Source: Pseudomonas lalkuanensis (GTDB lineage: Bacteria > Pseudomonadota > Gammaproteobacteria > Pseudomonadales > Pseudomonadaceae). Taken from it: a stretch of DNA of 64,000 bases. Each line of letters begins with the position of its first letter. Positions within the stretch are counted from its first letter, which is position 1. The stretch is from positions 5,992,954-6,056,953 of the forward strand of contig NZ_CP043311.1 in NCBI RefSeq assembly GCF_008807375.1. Reading direction: 5' to 3'. This document shows positions 39,280 to 55,682 of the stretch, in pieces. The notes under the pieces were generated by a model. It was not told the DNA's origin, searched no databases, and worked only from the letters and a program-made list of their open reading frames with translations. The position numbers and the translations under genes were made by a program.

Positions 39280-39447
39280 TCAGGGCTGCCGCTCAGGCCA
39301 GGAGAGGGAGATGCGCAGAACGCGATACAGGTCGTGGCGACACCAGTGACCGGACTGCGCCGGCATTACGCCGGCGAGCAAGCCAACGCCCGTGAGCAAG
39401 GCGAGCAGGCATAGCCAGTGGCGCAGCAAGCGGCCGTTGGCGTTCAT
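39280..39447 (-). CDS. Small exported or membrane protein between czcC and czcB
   Basis: A 55-residue frame starting 5 bp after the czcC stop and ending 32 bp before czcB, in the same direction. It has a basic start, a hydrophobic stretch (WLCLLALLTGVGLLAGV) and a tail with GHWCRHDLYR, whose Cys and His residues could bind metal. I do not recognise a family. Tight spacing in the operon and the signal-like start favour a real gene; there is no strong Shine-Dalgarno, but coupling from czcC is possible. Confidence 0.6.
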   Translation of the reverse strand: MNANGRLLRHWLCLLALLTGVGLLAGVMPAQSGHWCRHDLYRVLRISLSWPERQP

Positions 39448-39452
39448 GGAAT

Positions 39453-40703
39453 TCAGGCCCCGACCGGGTTGGAGAGATCGCCATAGAGGCGCACCAGAGC
39501 GGCCCAGGCATCGGTGGCCTCGGCGACGGCCTGCAGGTAGCGGCCACGGGAGTCGATCAGGGTGCGCTGGGCGTCCAGCACGTCGAGGAAGGCGAACTTG
39601 CCCATCTGGAAGCCGCGCGTGGCAGCGTCCACAGCACGCCGGGCCGCCGGCAGGATGGACTGCTCGAACGCACGGATATCCGCTGCCGCGCTGCTCCACT
39701 GCTCCAGTGCCTGGCGGGTTTCGCTGCGCAGACGCAGCTCGGTGGCATTGCGCAGGTCGCGCGCCTGATCGGCACGTCGCGCCGCCGCCAGAACGTTGCC
39801 CTGATTGCGGTCGAACAATGGAATGGGCATGGACAGCCCCACCAGATTGACGCGCTCGCGGTCCTCCGCGCTGTACTGGCTACCGACGCTGATGCTGAGG
39901 TCGGGGATGCGGTTGGCCTTCTCCAGCACCAGCGATGCCTCCTGCTGCCCGACCTGGCGGTCGGCCAGGCGCAGCTCTGCGGTTTCGTCCAGGCGCCCGA
40001 GGAGGACGGCGGCGGCAGGTAGCGCCGGCAGCGCACCGGGCTCGCCCTGCACACGGCTGAAGCCGGGCCGCGCCTCGCCCATCAGCGCAGCCAGTCGCTG
40101 GTAGGCCGCCTCGCGCTCGGCACGGGCGCGGCCCAGCTCAAGGCGCGTCTCGGAGCGCTGCACATCGGCACGCAATGCTTCCACCGGCGCCACCTTGCCC
40201 GCGCGAATCCGCGCCTCGGCGACCGACAGGCCACGTTCGGCCAGACGCAGGGACTCCTCCGCCAGCTCCACCCGAGCCTGGGTACGCAACGCCCCGTGGA
40301 AGGCAACGATGGTGTCCGCGCGCAGGCCGTTGCGCTTCTGCTCCAGCTCCAGGGCAGCGATGTCCTGACCGCGCTCCGCCACCTCGATCCGCGCACCCCG
40401 CTTGCCACCCAGCTCTATGGGCTGGCTGATCTGCACGGTGGTAGTGCGGGTATCGCTACGGGTGTCTTCGGCCTCCCAGGAAAGCTCCGGGTTGGGGATG
40501 ACCCCGGCCTGGCGGCGCTCGCCTTCGGCGATGCCGATGTTCCAGCCGACAGCGGCCAGATCCGGGTTGTTGCGGTAAGCGGCGTCCAGCGCACGCTGGA
40601 AGTCCAGGCTGGAGGGGTCGGACGCCAGCAGCGGGCCGCTGAACAACGCCAGGACGCCGAACAGGGAAGCTCGCCAGCGTTCGCGAAAGAGTGATCCGTG
40701 CAA
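39453..40703 (-). CDS. czcC: CzcC, outer-membrane factor of the heavy-metal efflux pump
   Basis: A TolC-like outer-membrane channel of about 416 residues with two OEP repeats (FQRALDAAYRNNPDLAAVGW; RADQARDLRNATELRLRSETRQALEQW) and long coiled helices. Starting at TTG 40703, with GAGGA upstream, gives a clean signal peptide ending LLASDP. The longer frame to ATG 40742 or 40760 would bury it behind a non-signal leader. First gene of the czcCBA operon, divergent from czcR, with an operator-like palindrome between. Confidence 0.9.
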   Translation of the reverse strand: MHGSLFRERWRASLFGVLALFSGPLLASDPSSLDFQRALDAAYRNNPDLAAVGWNIGIAEGERRQAGVIPNPELSWEAEDTRSDTRTTTVQISQPIELGGKRGARIEVAERGQDIAALELEQKRNGLRADTIVAFHGALRTQARVELAEESLRLAERGLSVAEARIRAGKVAPVEALRADVQRSETRLELGRARAEREAAYQRLAALMGEARPGFSRVQGEPGALPALPAAAVLLGRLDETAELRLADRQVGQQEASLVLEKANRIPDLSISVGSQYSAEDRERVNLVGLSMPIPLFDRNQGNVLAAARRADQARDLRNATELRLRSETRQALEQWSSAAADIRAFEQSILPAARRAVDAATRGFQMGKFAFLDVLDAQRTLIDSRGRYLQAVAEATDAWAALVRLYGDLSNPVGA

Positions 40704-41167
40704 TGGGAAGGTCCTCTGCAACTCGAAAGGGTGCCCGGCCATGCAAAGCGGAAGTTGCACGGCACACTGAGATGTCTGGGGCTATTCGATATTCGGGAGG
40801 ACTTTAGTTATTCGCGCTTATCCGCAAGGTGACTACAAAATTACAAATATGTAATTGGCGAATATTGGTGTTTCGCCTGTATTAGCATTACTCCCGCTGC
40901 GGATATCCGGGGGATAACTTCCGTAGCAAAAAGAAACAACTTATCCACACCCCAAAACTGCCAACCGACGTACCCGCGATGCAGTTCCACGCCTGCAAGG
41001 CCCGTGTATCAACGCCCTGGCATTGACCCTTGAGCTGCTACAGGGTTTAGCCTCCAGACCCGCTCGCCGCCCTGTCAGTGGTGGAAAAGTTTTAATTTCA
41101 AATAGGAACATGGCCCACATGAACAATTACCACAGGGGCATGGCACCAACTTGCAGGATGAATTGAC
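40704..41167. promoter_or_regulatory. Divergent control region between czcCBA and czcRS
   Basis: A non-coding stretch of about 460 bp with an AT-rich centre. It holds the operator-like palindrome at 40839, an exact DnaA box at 40941-40949, and the start region of czcR, which has no strong ribosome site. Frames here are short and lack support. Confidence 0.65.
40839..40856. promoter_or_regulatory. Putative CzcR box
   Basis: AATTACAAATATGTAATT is an inverted repeat with arms AATTACA/TGTAATT and a 4-bp spacer, placed between the divergent czcC and czcR genes. It shares ATTACA-N4-TGTAAT with the site upstream of the OprD porin. Autoregulation and activation of czcCBA by CzcR are known in P. aeruginosa. 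Confidence 0.7.
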
Positions 41168-41842
41168 ATGCGAATCCTTATTGTCGAGGACGAACCCAAG
41201 ACTGCCGAATATCTGCATCAGGGCCTGAGTGAAAGTGGCTATATCGTGGACAGCGCCAACAATGGCATCGACGGTATCCACCTGGCCCGCCAGCACGCCT
41301 ATGACCTGGTGATCCTCGACGTGAACCTCCCGGAAGTCGACGGCTTCGGGGTACTCGCCAACATCCGCCAGTGCGGCAACACACGGGTGATGATGCTCAC
41401 CGCCCGTGGACGACTCGCGGACAAGGTTCGCGGCCTCGATCTTGGCGCCGATGATTACCTGGTTAAGCCCTTCGAGTTTCCCGAACTGCTGGCACGGGTG
41501 CGCAGCCTGTTGCGGCGCAGCGAGCAGATCCAGTTGCCGGAGGTGCTGCGCGTGGCCGACCTGGAACTCGACCCGGGCCGCCACCGGGCCTTTCGCGGCA
41601 CCCGGCGCATCGACCTGACCACCAAGGAATTCGCCCTGCTGCACCTGCTGATGCGGCGCAGCGGGGAAGTGCTGTCACGAACCCAGATCATCTCGATGGT
41701 CTGGGACATGAACTTCGACTGCGACACCAATGTGGTGGAGGTATCGATCCGCCGCCTGCGGGGGAAGATCGACGATCCCTTCGACAGAAAACTTATCCAC
41801 ACCCTGCGGGGCGTCGGCTACGTACTGGAGGACCGTGGATGA
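41168..41842 (+). CDS. czcR: Heavy-metal response regulator CzcR (OmpR/PhoB family)
   Basis: A 224-residue regulator. The receiver has the acidic pocket VEDEP, Asp51 ([13 protein letters not shown]) and the Lys of [15 protein letters not shown]. The winged-helix domain ([44 protein letters not shown]) follows. It overlaps czcS by four bases (ATGA). CopR is a close relative, so copper sensing cannot be excluded; adjacency to czcCBA favours Zn/Cd/Co. A DnaA box lies near its end (41793). Confidence 0.92.
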   Translation: MRILIVEDEPKTAEYLHQGLSESGYIVDSANNGIDGIHLARQHAYDLVILDVNLPEVDGFGVLANIRQCGNTRVMMLTARGRLADKVRGLDLGADDYLVKPFEFPELLARVRSLLRRSEQIQLPEVLRVADLELDPGRHRAFRGTRRIDLTTKEFALLHLLMRRSGEVLSRTQIISMVWDMNFDCDTNVVEVSIRRLRGKIDDPFDRKLIHTLRGVGYVLEDRG

Positions 41843-43236
41843 AACCGGCCAGCCTGTCGGCGCGTCTGGGACTGTGGGTAAGTCTGATGGGCGCTGCGCT
41901 GGTGGTCCTGCTGTCGGCACTGGCCTACCTGGTCCTCGCCCACGAGCTGGAAAACCTCGCCCGGCGCGAACTGGAGGCCAAGCTGGCACAGATCGAGCAC
42001 AGCCTGGCGCTGGACCTGAGTACCCGTGCCGAAAACCTACGCCCGCATATCCTCGGCGACCAGGTGAAAGGCCATGACGACCTGCAACTGACCATATTCA
42101 CCAGCGAGGTGGGCGGGCCGGCACTGCTCAGCCTTGGCCGCCATGTCCTGGAACGACGCCTGGCCGGCATTCCCGCCGGCACCGATACCCGCTTCCAGGC
42201 CACGGTCGACGAGGACGGCGATCGTGCCCTCAGCGCCTACCGCGAGATGATCCTGCCCGATGGAGACAGGGTGCGCGTCTTCCTCTCGCTCGACCGGCGC
42301 AGCGACCTTGCCCTGCTCGCCGCCTACGTCAAATCCACCCTGGTCGCCCTGCCCTTCGTGCTGTTGCTGATCGGCCTTGGCGCGCACTTCGTGGTGCAGC
42401 GCGGGCTGGCGCCCCTGGCACAGTTCCGCCGGGTGGCGGCCAAGGTTTCCGCCCAGGACCTCACCCATCGCATCCCGGTGGACCAGCTGCCCCGGGAACT
42501 GCATGACCTGGCCCAGGGCATCAACGTCATGCTGCATCGCCTGGACGGCGGCGTGCAGCAGCTCGCGCAGTTCTCCGACGATCTCGCCCATGAACTGCGC
42601 TCGCCCATCAGCAACCTGATGGGCAAGGCGCAGGTGACGCTGTCGCGGGAGCGCCAGCCGGACGAGTACAAGGCAGTGCTGGAATCCTGCATTGAGGAGC
42701 TGGAGCGGGTCTCGCGCATCGTCGCCGACATGCTGTTCCTGGCCCAGGTCAGCCACCCCGCGGCACTGGTCAGGTTCGAACGCATCAGCCTGCAGGCTGA
42801 AGCGCGGCGCGTGTTGGACCTGTTCGCCCTGGCGGCCGAGGAGAAACTCATCGCCCTGGAAATCAGCGGTGAGGGCGCGCCACTCGGCGACCGCCTGATG
42901 ATCCAGCGAGCGATCTCCAACCTGCTGTCCAATGCCATCCGCCACAGTCCGCCCCGCAGCCTGGTGCGGCTGCGCATCGAATCGCTTGTGGATAACTTTG
43001 CGCTGGCGGTGGAGAACCCCGGAGCGGGCATTCCGGCCCGTCACCTGCCGCACCTGTTCGAGCGCTTCTACCGGGTGGACGCCAGCCGCGCCAGGGCCGA
43101 TGGCGGCACCGGCCTCGGGTTGGCCATCGTGCGTTCGATCATGAGCCTGCATGGCGGCAGGGTGGAGGCCAGCAGCGAGCCGGAGGGGCTCACCAGATTC
43201 CGCCTGCTGTTCCCGAAAGCACGAACGGCGCCCTGA
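41839..43236 (+). CDS. czcS: Heavy-metal sensor histidine kinase CzcS
   Basis: A 465-residue membrane kinase with two segments (about 10-33 and 166-186) flanking a periplasmic sensor, a HAMP region ([20 protein letters not shown]), the HisKA box [20 protein letters not shown] and an HATPase with [10 protein letters not shown] and [19 protein letters not shown]. The HAMP and kinase pattern is that of the CusS/CopS/CzcS group. It phosphorylates the overlapping czcR product when periplasmic metal rises. Its stop lies within a bidirectional hairpin shared with glmS. Confidence 0.92.
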   Translation: MKPASLSARLGLWVSLMGAALVVLLSALAYLVLAHELENLARRELEAKLAQIEHSLALDLSTRAENLRPHILGDQVKGHDDLQLTIFTSEVGGPALLSLGRHVLERRLAGIPAGTDTRFQATVDEDGDRALSAYREMILPDGDRVRVFLSLDRRSDLALLAAYVKSTLVALPFVLLLIGLGAHFVVQRGLAPLAQFRRVAAKVSAQDLTHRIPVDQLPRELHDLAQGINVMLHRLDGGVQQLAQFSDDLAHELRSPISNLMGKAQVTLSRERQPDEYKAVLESCIEELERVSRIVADMLFLAQVSHPAALVRFERISLQAEARRVLDLFALAAEEKLIALEISGEGAPLGDRLMIQRAISNLLSNAIRHSPPRSLVRLRIESLVDNFALAVENPGAGIPARHLPHLFERFYRVDASRARADGGTGLGLAIVRSIMSLHGGRVEASSEPEGLTRFRLLFPKARTAP

Positions 43237-43244
43237 GGCGCCGT
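43225..43244. terminator. Bidirectional hairpin between czcS and glmS
   Basis: ACGGCGCCCTGAGGCGCCGT is a perfect 8-bp stem with a CTGA loop. It contains the czcS stop codon and lies 20 bp after the glmS stop, so it may end both convergent transcripts. The T-rich tracts are weak. Confidence 0.6.
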
Positions 43245-43263
43245 CGTTCACGCGGGCTGTGGA

Positions 43264-45099
<1,836 letters not shown>

Positions 45100-45114
45100 G
45101 GCTTTTCTCCTATC

Positions 45115-45882
45115 TCACTCTATGCGCGCGCAGATCAGCTTGATCCCGCGCGCGGCTATCTGTTCGCGCGCTTCGGCAGAAAGGCGCTCATCGGTAACCA
45201 GGGTGTGGATGCTGCTCCAGGGCAGCTCCAGGTTGGGAATGCGCCGGCCGACCTTGTCGGACTCGGCCATGACGATCACTTCGCGGGCCACTTCGGCCAT
45301 GACGCGCGAGAGGCCCAGCAGCTCGTTGAAGGTGGTGGTGCCACGCTGCAGGTCGATGCCATCGGCGCCGATGAACAACTGGTCGAAGTCGTAGGAACGC
45401 AGGACCTGCTCGGCCACCTGGCCCTGGAAGGATTCGGAGTGCGGGTCCCAGGTGCCGCCGGTCATCAGCAGCACGGGCTCATGTTCCAGCTCGCGCAGGG
45501 CATTGGCGACATTCAGTGAATTGGTCATCACCACGAGGCCCGGCTTTCGCCCGAGCTCCGGGATCATGGCGGCGGTGGTGCTGCCGCTGTCGATGATGAT
45601 GCGCGCGTGCTCGCGGATGCAGCCGACAGCGGCACGGGCGATCGCAAGTTTGTACGAGGAAACCGGCTGGTTACCTTCACCGATCAGCTCCTGCGGCATC
45701 GGCACTGCACCGCCATAGCGACGCAGGAGCAAGCCGTTCTTTTCCAGTGCGGTCAGGTCCTTGCGAATGGTCACTTCGGACGTGGCGAAAGCTTTGGCCA
45801 ACTCGTCGACACTCACCTCGCCCTGCTCGTCGAGCAGCGCAAGGATCGCGTGGCGGCGTTGGGGAGTATTGCGTTTCGTCAT
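45115..45882 (-). CDS. glmR: DeoR/GlpR-family regulator of amino-sugar synthesis (GlmR)
   Basis: A 255-residue DeoR-type regulator. It has an N-terminal winged helix (RRHAILALLDEQGEVSVDELAKAFATSEVTIRKDL) and a C-terminal sugar-phosphate sensor (IIDSGSTTAAMIPELG, FIGADGIDL). Between glmU and glmS it matches the gene named glmR in P. aeruginosa. The start is ATG 45882; TTG 45885 is possible, and no strong ribosome site is seen. Overlapping CGAAA/TTTCG half-sites directly upstream suggest autoregulation. Confidence 0.88.
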   Translation of the reverse strand: MTKRNTPQRRHAILALLDEQGEVSVDELAKAFATSEVTIRKDLTALEKNGLLLRRYGGAVPMPQELIGEGNQPVSSYKLAIARAAVGCIREHARIIIDSGSTTAAMIPELGRKPGLVVMTNSLNVANALRELEHEPVLLMTGGTWDPHSESFQGQVAEQVLRSYDFDQLFIGADGIDLQRGTTTFNELLGLSRVMAEVAREVIVMAESDKVGRRIPNLELPWSSIHTLVTDERLSAEAREQIAARGIKLICARIE

Positions 45883-45885
45883 CAA

Positions 45886-45905
45886 CGAAAGTTTCGATTC
45901 GAAAG
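45886..45905. promoter_or_regulatory. Probable GlmR operator
   Basis: CGAAAGTTTCGATTCGAAAG contains three alternating CGAAA/TTTCG half-sites, forming two overlapping palindromes 4 bp before the glmR start. DeoR-family proteins commonly bind such repeated half-sites. Confidence 0.6.
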
Positions 45906-45958
45906 ATAATGGCGCGAATCAAAACCTAACGAAGCTTTAGCGTCAACCCTGAAAACGA

Positions 45959-45985
45959 CAAAAGGCGGCCTGAGCCGCCTTTTTG
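45959..45985 (-). terminator. Terminator after glmU
   Basis: AAAGGCGGC-CTGA-GCCGCCTTT forms a stem flanked by A and T runs. In the minus direction it ends with CCTTTTGTCG, about 40 bp after the glmU stop. It separates glmU from glmR. Confidence 0.85.
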
Positions 45986-46026
45986 TCCGGGTCATGATTT
46001 ATCCACAACCCGGGTTTTCCACACGC

Positions 46027-47391
46027 TCACTTCTTGATTTTTACCGGGCGCTTCCAGCCTTCGATGTTGCGCTGCTTGCCGCGGCCGACGGCGAGCGCGG
46101 CTGCCGGAACGTCCTGGGTAATGGTCGAACCCGCACCGGTGGTGGCGCCATCGCCCAAATTGACCGGAGCCACCAGAGAACTGTTGGAGCCGATGAATAC
46201 ATCCTCGCCCATGACAGTGCGGAACTTGTTCGCACCATCGTAATTGCAGGTGATAGTGCCGGCGCCGATGTTGGTGCGCGCGCCGATCTCGGCATCGCCC
46301 AGGTAAGACAGGTGACCGGCCTTGGCGCCCTCGCCCATCACGGCGTTCTTCAGTTCGACGAAGTTGCCCACATGGGCCTTGGCGCCCAGTACGGCGCCCG
46401 GACGCAGGCGTGCGAACGGACCGCAATCCGCGCCCTCGCCCAATTCTGCACCTTCCAGGTGGCTGTTGGCCTTGACCACGGCGCCACGGCGCAGGGTGCT
46501 GTCCTTGATGACGCAGTTCGGGCCGATCTGCACACCATCCTCGATGACGACCTTGCCTTCGAGAATGACGTTCACGTCGATCAGCACATCGCGGCCGACA
46601 CTGGCTTCGCCGCGCAGGTCGAAGCGGGCCGGGTCCAGCAGGGTCACGCCCTGGGCCATCAGGCGGCGGGCAGCGCGCTTCTGGTAGTGGCGCTCGAGGT
46701 CGGCGAGCTGGATACGGTCGTTGGCACCCTGCACTTCCATGGCGTCGTGGGGGTGTTCGGTGGCAACCACCAGGCCGTCGGCCACGGCCATGGCAATCAC
46801 GTCGGTGAGGTAGTACTCGCCCTGGGCGTTGTTGTTGGACAGGCGGCCCAGCCAGTCGGCCAGGCGCTTGCCGGGCACCGCGAGGATGCCGGTGTTGCCC
46901 TCGCGAATGGCGCGCTGCTCGGGGGTCGCGTCCTTGTGCTCGACGATAGCCCTCACCACACCAGCGGAATCACGGACGATGCGGCCATAGCCGGTAGGGT
47001 CGTCGAGTTCGACCGTGAGCAGGGCGAGCTGGTCATCCTTCACCTTCTCCAGCAGGCGCTGAAGGGTTTCCACCTCGATCAGCGGCACGTCGCCATAGAG
47101 GATCAGTACGCGCTCGGCAGTCAGCTGTGGCAGGGCCTGGGCGACGGCATGGCCGGTACCCAGCTGTTCAGCCTGGAGGACGAAATTCAGGTCATCGGCA
47201 GCCAGGCGCTCACGCACGGTCTCGGCGCCATGGCCGATCACCACATGAATGCCCTTGGGCTCGAGTTTGCGGGCCGAGTCGATGACGTGGCCGAGCATGG
47301 CCTTGCCGGCCACTGGATGCAGGACCTTGGGCAGGGCCGAACGCATACGCGTGCCCTGGCCGGCGGCGAGGATGACGATATCGAGGGACAT
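46027..47391 (-). CDS. glmU: Bifunctional GlcN-1-P acetyltransferase / GlcNAc-1-P uridyltransferase
   Basis: A 454-residue enzyme for the last two steps of UDP-GlcNAc synthesis. The N-terminal pyrophosphorylase has [20 protein letters not shown], and [19 protein letters not shown] follow. The C-terminal left-handed beta-helix acetyltransferase has hexapeptide repeats ([37 protein letters not shown]). ATG 47391 ([11 protein letters not shown]) is taken; the frame also opens at GTG 47403. It lies after the atp operon terminator. Confidence 0.97.
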   Translation of the reverse strand: MSLDIVILAAGQGTRMRSALPKVLHPVAGKAMLGHVIDSARKLEPKGIHVVIGHGAETVRERLAADDLNFVLQAEQLGTGHAVAQALPQLTAERVLILYGDVPLIEVETLQRLLEKVKDDQLALLTVELDDPTGYGRIVRDSAGVVRAIVEHKDATPEQRAIREGNTGILAVPGKRLADWLGRLSNNNAQGEYYLTDVIAMAVADGLVVATEHPHDAMEVQGANDRIQLADLERHYQKRAARRLMAQGVTLLDPARFDLRGEASVGRDVLIDVNVILEGKVVIEDGVQIGPNCVIKDSTLRRGAVVKANSHLEGAELGEGADCGPFARLRPGAVLGAKAHVGNFVELKNAVMGEGAKAGHLSYLGDAEIGARTNIGAGTITCNYDGANKFRTVMGEDVFIGSNSSLVAPVNLGDGATTGAGSTITQDVPAAALAVGRGKQRNIEGWKRPVKIKK

Positions 47392-47435
47392 GGAGGGGAT
47401 CACCGAATCAGGCTGGTAAGCGAAAACCGGAATGC

Positions 47436-47469
47436 CGGAAAAGAAAAAGGGTAGCCAAGGCTACCCTTT
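47436..47469 (-). terminator. Intrinsic terminator of the atp operon
   Basis: AAAGGGTAGC / GCTACCCTTT forms an 11-bp stem that in the minus direction is followed by TTTTTCTTTTCC. It begins 28 bp after the atpC stop, marking the end of the ATP synthase operon. Confidence 0.92.
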
Positions 47470-47496
47470 AACTTGTCTGCAATGAAGCCTTGGGCC

Positions 47497-47922
47497 TTAG
47501 CCGCCGAACTTCTTGCGGATCTGCTGGACGGTACGCAGCTGGGCCGCGGCCTCGGCCAGACGAGCAGAAGCGGCAGAGTAATCGAACTCCGCGCCCTTCT
47601 CGTGCAGGGCCTTCTCAGCAGCCTTGAGGGACTCCTGAGCAGCAGCTTCGTCCAGGTCGCCGGCGCGCAGCACGGTGTCGGCAAGGACCTTCACCATGTT
47701 CGGCTGGACTTCGAGGAAACCGCCGGAGATGTAGTACACCTCCTCCTCACCACCCTGTTTGACCAGGCGGATCGGACCCGGCTTGAGGTCGGTGATCAGC
47801 GGGGCGTGACCCGGAGCGATACCCAGATCGCCCAGGTGGCCGTGCGCAATCACCATCTCCACCAGACCGGAGAAGATCTCCGCTTCGGCGCTGACGATAT
47901 CGCAATGGACAGTAATAGCCAT
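47497..47922 (-). CDS. atpC: ATP synthase subunit epsilon
   Basis: A 141-residue F1 subunit that turns with gamma and inhibits ATP hydrolysis. The N-terminal beta-sandwich ([41 protein letters not shown]) and the C-terminal two-helix region ([20 protein letters not shown]) are both present. Last gene of atpIBEFHAGDC, 43 bp after atpD, with a strong terminator downstream. Confidence 0.97.
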   Translation of the reverse strand: MAITVHCDIVSAEAEIFSGLVEMVIAHGHLGDLGIAPGHAPLITDLKPGPIRLVKQGGEEEVYYISGGFLEVQPNMVKVLADTVLRAGDLDEAAAQESLKAAEKALHEKGAEFDYSAASARLAEAAAQLRTVQQIRKKFGG

Positions 47923-47965
47923 ACGCTTGCCTCACGTAAGCGCCCGTTGCCGGGCGCTCAGGGGG

Positions 47966-49372
<1,407 letters not shown>

Positions 49373-50233
49373 TTAAACCGCGGCAGCGCCGCCGACGATT
49401 TCCGAAATCTCTTGAGTGATCGCTGCCTGACGCGCCTTGTTGTAGATCAGCTGGAGGTTGCTGATCAGATCACCGGCGTTGTCGGTGGCGTTCTTCATCG
49501 CGATCATCCGTGCTGCCTGCTCGCAGGCGTTGTTTTCAACCACGGACTGATACACCTGGGATTCCACGTAGCGCACCAGCAGACCCTCGAGGATTTCCTT
49601 GGCGTCGGGCTCGTAGAGATAGTCCCAGTGGTGCTTCAACTCTTGATCGGCGTCGGCCACCAGCGGAACCAGTTGGTCCACGGTCGGCTTCTGCGTCATG
49701 GTGTTGACGAACTTGTTGGAAACCACGAACAGGCGGTCGATACGGCCGTCCAGGTATGCGTCGAGCATGACCTTGACGCTGCCGATCAGGTCGTTGATCG
49801 AAGGTTCCTCGCCGATGTGGCTGATAGCTGCCACGACGTTGCCGCCGTAGTTGCGGAAGAAGGCCGCACCCTTGCTACCAATCACGCAGAGGTCGATCTC
49901 CACGCCTTGTTCACGGTAACCCGCCATGTCCTTGACCAGGGCCTTGAACAGGTTGATGTTCAAGCCGCCACACAGACCACGGTCGCTGCTCACCACGACG
50001 TAACCGACGCGCTTGACTTCACGGTCGATCATGAACGGGTGGCGGTACTCCGGGTTCGCGTTGGCCAAATGACCGATCACCTGGCGGATGCGCTCCGCGT
50101 AGGGGCGGCTGGCAGCCATACGCAGTTGAGCCCTGCGCATCTTGCTGACCGCCACCTTTTCCATGGCGCTGGTGATCTTCTGCGTGCTTTTGATGCTCGC
50201 AATCTTGCTGCGAATCTCTTTTGCGCCTGCCAT
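49373..50233 (-). CDS. atpG: ATP synthase subunit gamma
   Basis: A 286-residue rotor shaft. The N- and C-terminal helices that form the coiled coil are clear ([52 protein letters not shown]). A GC-rich hairpin sits in the 52-bp gap after atpA and may tune expression. Confidence 0.97.
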   Translation of the reverse strand: MAGAKEIRSKIASIKSTQKITSAMEKVAVSKMRRAQLRMAASRPYAERIRQVIGHLANANPEYRHPFMIDREVKRVGYVVVSSDRGLCGGLNINLFKALVKDMAGYREQGVEIDLCVIGSKGAAFFRNYGGNVVAAISHIGEEPSINDLIGSVKVMLDAYLDGRIDRLFVVSNKFVNTMTQKPTVDQLVPLVADADQELKHHWDYLYEPDAKEILEGLLVRYVESQVYQSVVENNACEQAARMIAMKNATDNAGDLISNLQLIYNKARQAAITQEISEIVGGAAAV

Positions 50234-50255
50234 GTAACACCTATCGGGTTAGCAG

Positions 50256-50279
50256 GCGGGGGGCCTTTCGACCCCCCGC
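50256..50279 (-). promoter_or_regulatory. Intercistronic hairpin between atpA and atpG
   Basis: GCGGGGGG and CCCCCCGC arms with an 8-base loop lie 7 bp after the atpA stop and 22 bp before the atpG start. No U-run follows, so it is more likely an mRNA processing or stability element than a terminator. Confidence 0.6.
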
Positions 50280-50285
50280 TGCGGC

Positions 50286-51830
<1,545 letters not shown>

Positions 51831-51851
51831 TGCTCTGCTGCCCCTTCAAAC

Positions 51852-52388
51852 TCAGGATTTCAACGCTTCGGCCAGTTTCGCGATCTTGCCGCGAACCGAG
51901 CCATCGATAACCAGGTCGCCGGCGCGGATGACTACACCACCAATGAGGCTGGAGTCTTCCACGGCGTGCAGACGCACTTCCCGGCTGAGCCGTGCGCTGA
52001 GAACCTTGGCGAGTTTGTCTTGCTGTTCATCGCTCAATGCGAAGGCACTGGTGACTTCCACATCTACCGATTTCTCTTGTTCGGCCTTGTACAGCTCGAA
52101 CTGTTCGGCGATTTCCGGCAGCAGCACGAGGCGGCCGTTCTCGGAAACAACGTGGATGAAGTTCTGTGCCTGGGCGTCGAACTTGTCGCCAACTACCTCG
52201 ACAAAGGCATTGGCTTTCTCTGCGCTCGTCAGACGCGGGGCTTTGAGCACGCGCTGCATGGTGTCGTCCTGCGACACCGCAGCGGCCAGGCCTAGCATGG
52301 CCGACCAGGCGGCCAGCTGCTGATGGGCCTGGGCGTACTCGAAAGCAGCCTTGGCGTAAGGTCGGGCCAGCGTGGTCAGTTCTGCCAT
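51852..52388 (-). CDS. atpH: ATP synthase subunit delta
   Basis: A 178-residue stator subunit linking F1 alpha to the b subunits. The N-terminal helical domain ([20 protein letters not shown]) and the C-terminal part ([40 protein letters not shown]) match OSCP/delta. It starts 12 bp after atpF. Confidence 0.97.
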   Translation of the reverse strand: MAELTTLARPYAKAAFEYAQAHQQLAAWSAMLGLAAAVSQDDTMQRVLKAPRLTSAEKANAFVEVVGDKFDAQAQNFIHVVSENGRLVLLPEIAEQFELYKAEQEKSVDVEVTSAFALSDEQQDKLAKVLSARLSREVRLHAVEDSSLIGGVVIRAGDLVIDGSVRGKIAKLAEALKS

Positions 52389-52400
52389 GATCGCCCTCGC

Positions 52401-52871
52401 TTAAATTTCGGCTGCCAGTTTGTTAACCAGCTCCGCGTGCGCGTTTTGATCGATAGTGGCACCCAGGATCTTCTCGGCACCATTGACCGCCAGGCTACCC
52501 AGCTGGGCGCGCAGCGCGTCTTTGACGCTGTTCAGTTCCTGTTCGATCTCGGCCTGAGCTTGCGCCTTCAGGCGCTCGCCTTCAGCACGTGCCTGATCGC
52601 GAGCTTCGTCGACGATCTGGGTAGCGCGCTTTTTGGCTTGCTCGATGATTTCAGCTGCCTGAGCCTTGGCTTCGCGCAGTTGCTGACCCACTTTTTCATG
52701 GGCCAGCTCCAGGTCACGAGCCGCACGGTTGGCAGCGTCCAGGCCATCAGCGATCTTCTTCTGACGTTCACGCAGAGCAGTGATGACCGGCGGCCACACG
52801 AACTTCATGCAGAACAGTACGAAGATGAAGAACGCAACGGACTGGCCGATCAGGGTTGCATTAATGTTCAC
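52401..52871 (-). CDS. atpF: ATP synthase subunit b
   Basis: A 156-residue peripheral-stalk subunit. One N-terminal membrane helix ([20 protein letters not shown]) is followed by a long charged coiled coil ([20 protein letters not shown]) that dimerises and reaches delta. It lies 49 bp after atpE. Confidence 0.97.
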   Translation of the reverse strand: MNINATLIGQSVAFFIFVLFCMKFVWPPVITALRERQKKIADGLDAANRAARDLELAHEKVGQQLREAKAQAAEIIEQAKKRATQIVDEARDQARAEGERLKAQAQAEIEQELNSVKDALRAQLGSLAVNGAEKILGATIDQNAHAELVNKLAAEI

Positions 52872-52920
52872 GCCAACACCTCGCTCGTTCGTTGTCAGTC
52901 GAATCCTCGAAAATCGAGGA

Positions 52921-53337
<417 letters not shown>

Positions 53338-53359
53338 TCAGCAGTTGCGCAGCGCGTTT

Positions 53360-54653
<1,294 letters not shown>

Positions 54654-54731
54654 CGCAGCAGTTCCTCTGGCGTCGGCCGCTGAATTCAACGACTTGGCAT
54701 ACTTTGTGCCGACAAAATTGCGCGCAGAGTA

Positions 54732-54746
54732 TAGGGGGGGAACCCC
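54732..54746. terminator. G/C hairpin between atpI and parB
   Basis: GGGGGG-AA-CCCCCC(C) lies between the parB stop (54801) and the atpI start (54653). It could end the parB transcript, but there is no U-run, so the call is weak. Confidence 0.4.
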
Positions 54747-54800
54747 CCCTGTTCAACTGCCGGGTAGTGAAATCCGACCGCTGCTACAGCGCCAAGTGTT

Positions 54801-55673
54801 TCAGCGGATGTGGGCCAGAACACCCTGCAATTCGTCGAGGGAGTTGTAGCGGATGACCAGTTGGCCTTTGCCTTTCTGGCCATGCTTGATCTGCACCGGA
54901 GCGCCCAGCCGCTCAGCCAGGCGCTGTTCGAGGCGGCTGATGTCCGGATCGGCCTTGACCGGTTCGACAGCTTTCTCCTTGCTGTTCAACCAGTGCCGTA
55001 CCAGTGCCTCTGTTTGGCGCACGGTGAGGCCTCGTGCGACAACATGTCGCGCCCCTTCCACCTGACGCTCCAGGGGAAGGCCGAGCAGAGCACGGGCGTG
55101 TCCCATCTCCAGGTCACCGTGGGAAAGCAGGGTCTTGATCTCTTCAGGCAGGCCAATCAGGCGCAGCAGGTTGGTGATGGTGACACGCGACTTGCCGACC
55201 GCTTCCGCCACCTGTTGCTGGGTGAGCTGGAATTCCTGCTGCAGGCGCTGCAGGGCGATGGCTTCCTCGATGGGATTGAGATCTTCACGCTGGATGTTCT
55301 CGATCAGCGCCATGGCAATGGCGGCTTCGTCCGGCACTTCGCGCACCAGGGCCGGGATCTTCTCCAGTCCGGCCTGGTGGCTGGCACGCCAACGGCGTTC
55401 GCCGGCGATGATCTCGTAGCGGCCCGCACCAATCGGGCGCACCACGATGGGCTGCATCACCCCCTGGGCCTTTATGGACTGAGCCAGTTCCTCCAGGGCG
55501 GTGGGGTCCATGTCACGGCGGGGCTGGTACTTGCCACGCTGGATCAGGTCCAGGGGCAGATGCTGCAGCTCGCGGGTGTCGATTTGGACGGCTTCTTCTT
55601 CGAGTTTTGTGACGGTACTGCCGCCCAGCAGGGCGTCCAAGCCACGGCCCAGACCTCGTTTTTTCGCGGCCAT
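54801..55673 (-). CDS. parB: Chromosome partition protein ParB
   Basis: A 290-residue CTP-dependent parS clamp. The start is MAAKKRGLGRGLDALLGG. The CTPase/ParB core has GKYQPRRDMDP, GERRWRASHQAGL and LIENIQREDLNPIEEA, followed by a helix-turn-helix (LTQQQVAEAVGKSRVTITNLLRL) and a C-terminal dimerisation domain. It starts 9 bp after parA. A parS core occurs at 30803 in this window. Confidence 0.98.
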   Translation of the reverse strand: MAAKKRGLGRGLDALLGGSTVTKLEEEAVQIDTRELQHLPLDLIQRGKYQPRRDMDPTALEELAQSIKAQGVMQPIVVRPIGAGRYEIIAGERRWRASHQAGLEKIPALVREVPDEAAIAMALIENIQREDLNPIEEAIALQRLQQEFQLTQQQVAEAVGKSRVTITNLLRLIGLPEEIKTLLSHGDLEMGHARALLGLPLERQVEGARHVVARGLTVRQTEALVRHWLNSKEKAVEPVKADPDISRLEQRLAERLGAPVQIKHGQKGKGQLVIRYNSLDELQGVLAHIR

Positions 55674-55682
55674 GCGGATTCC

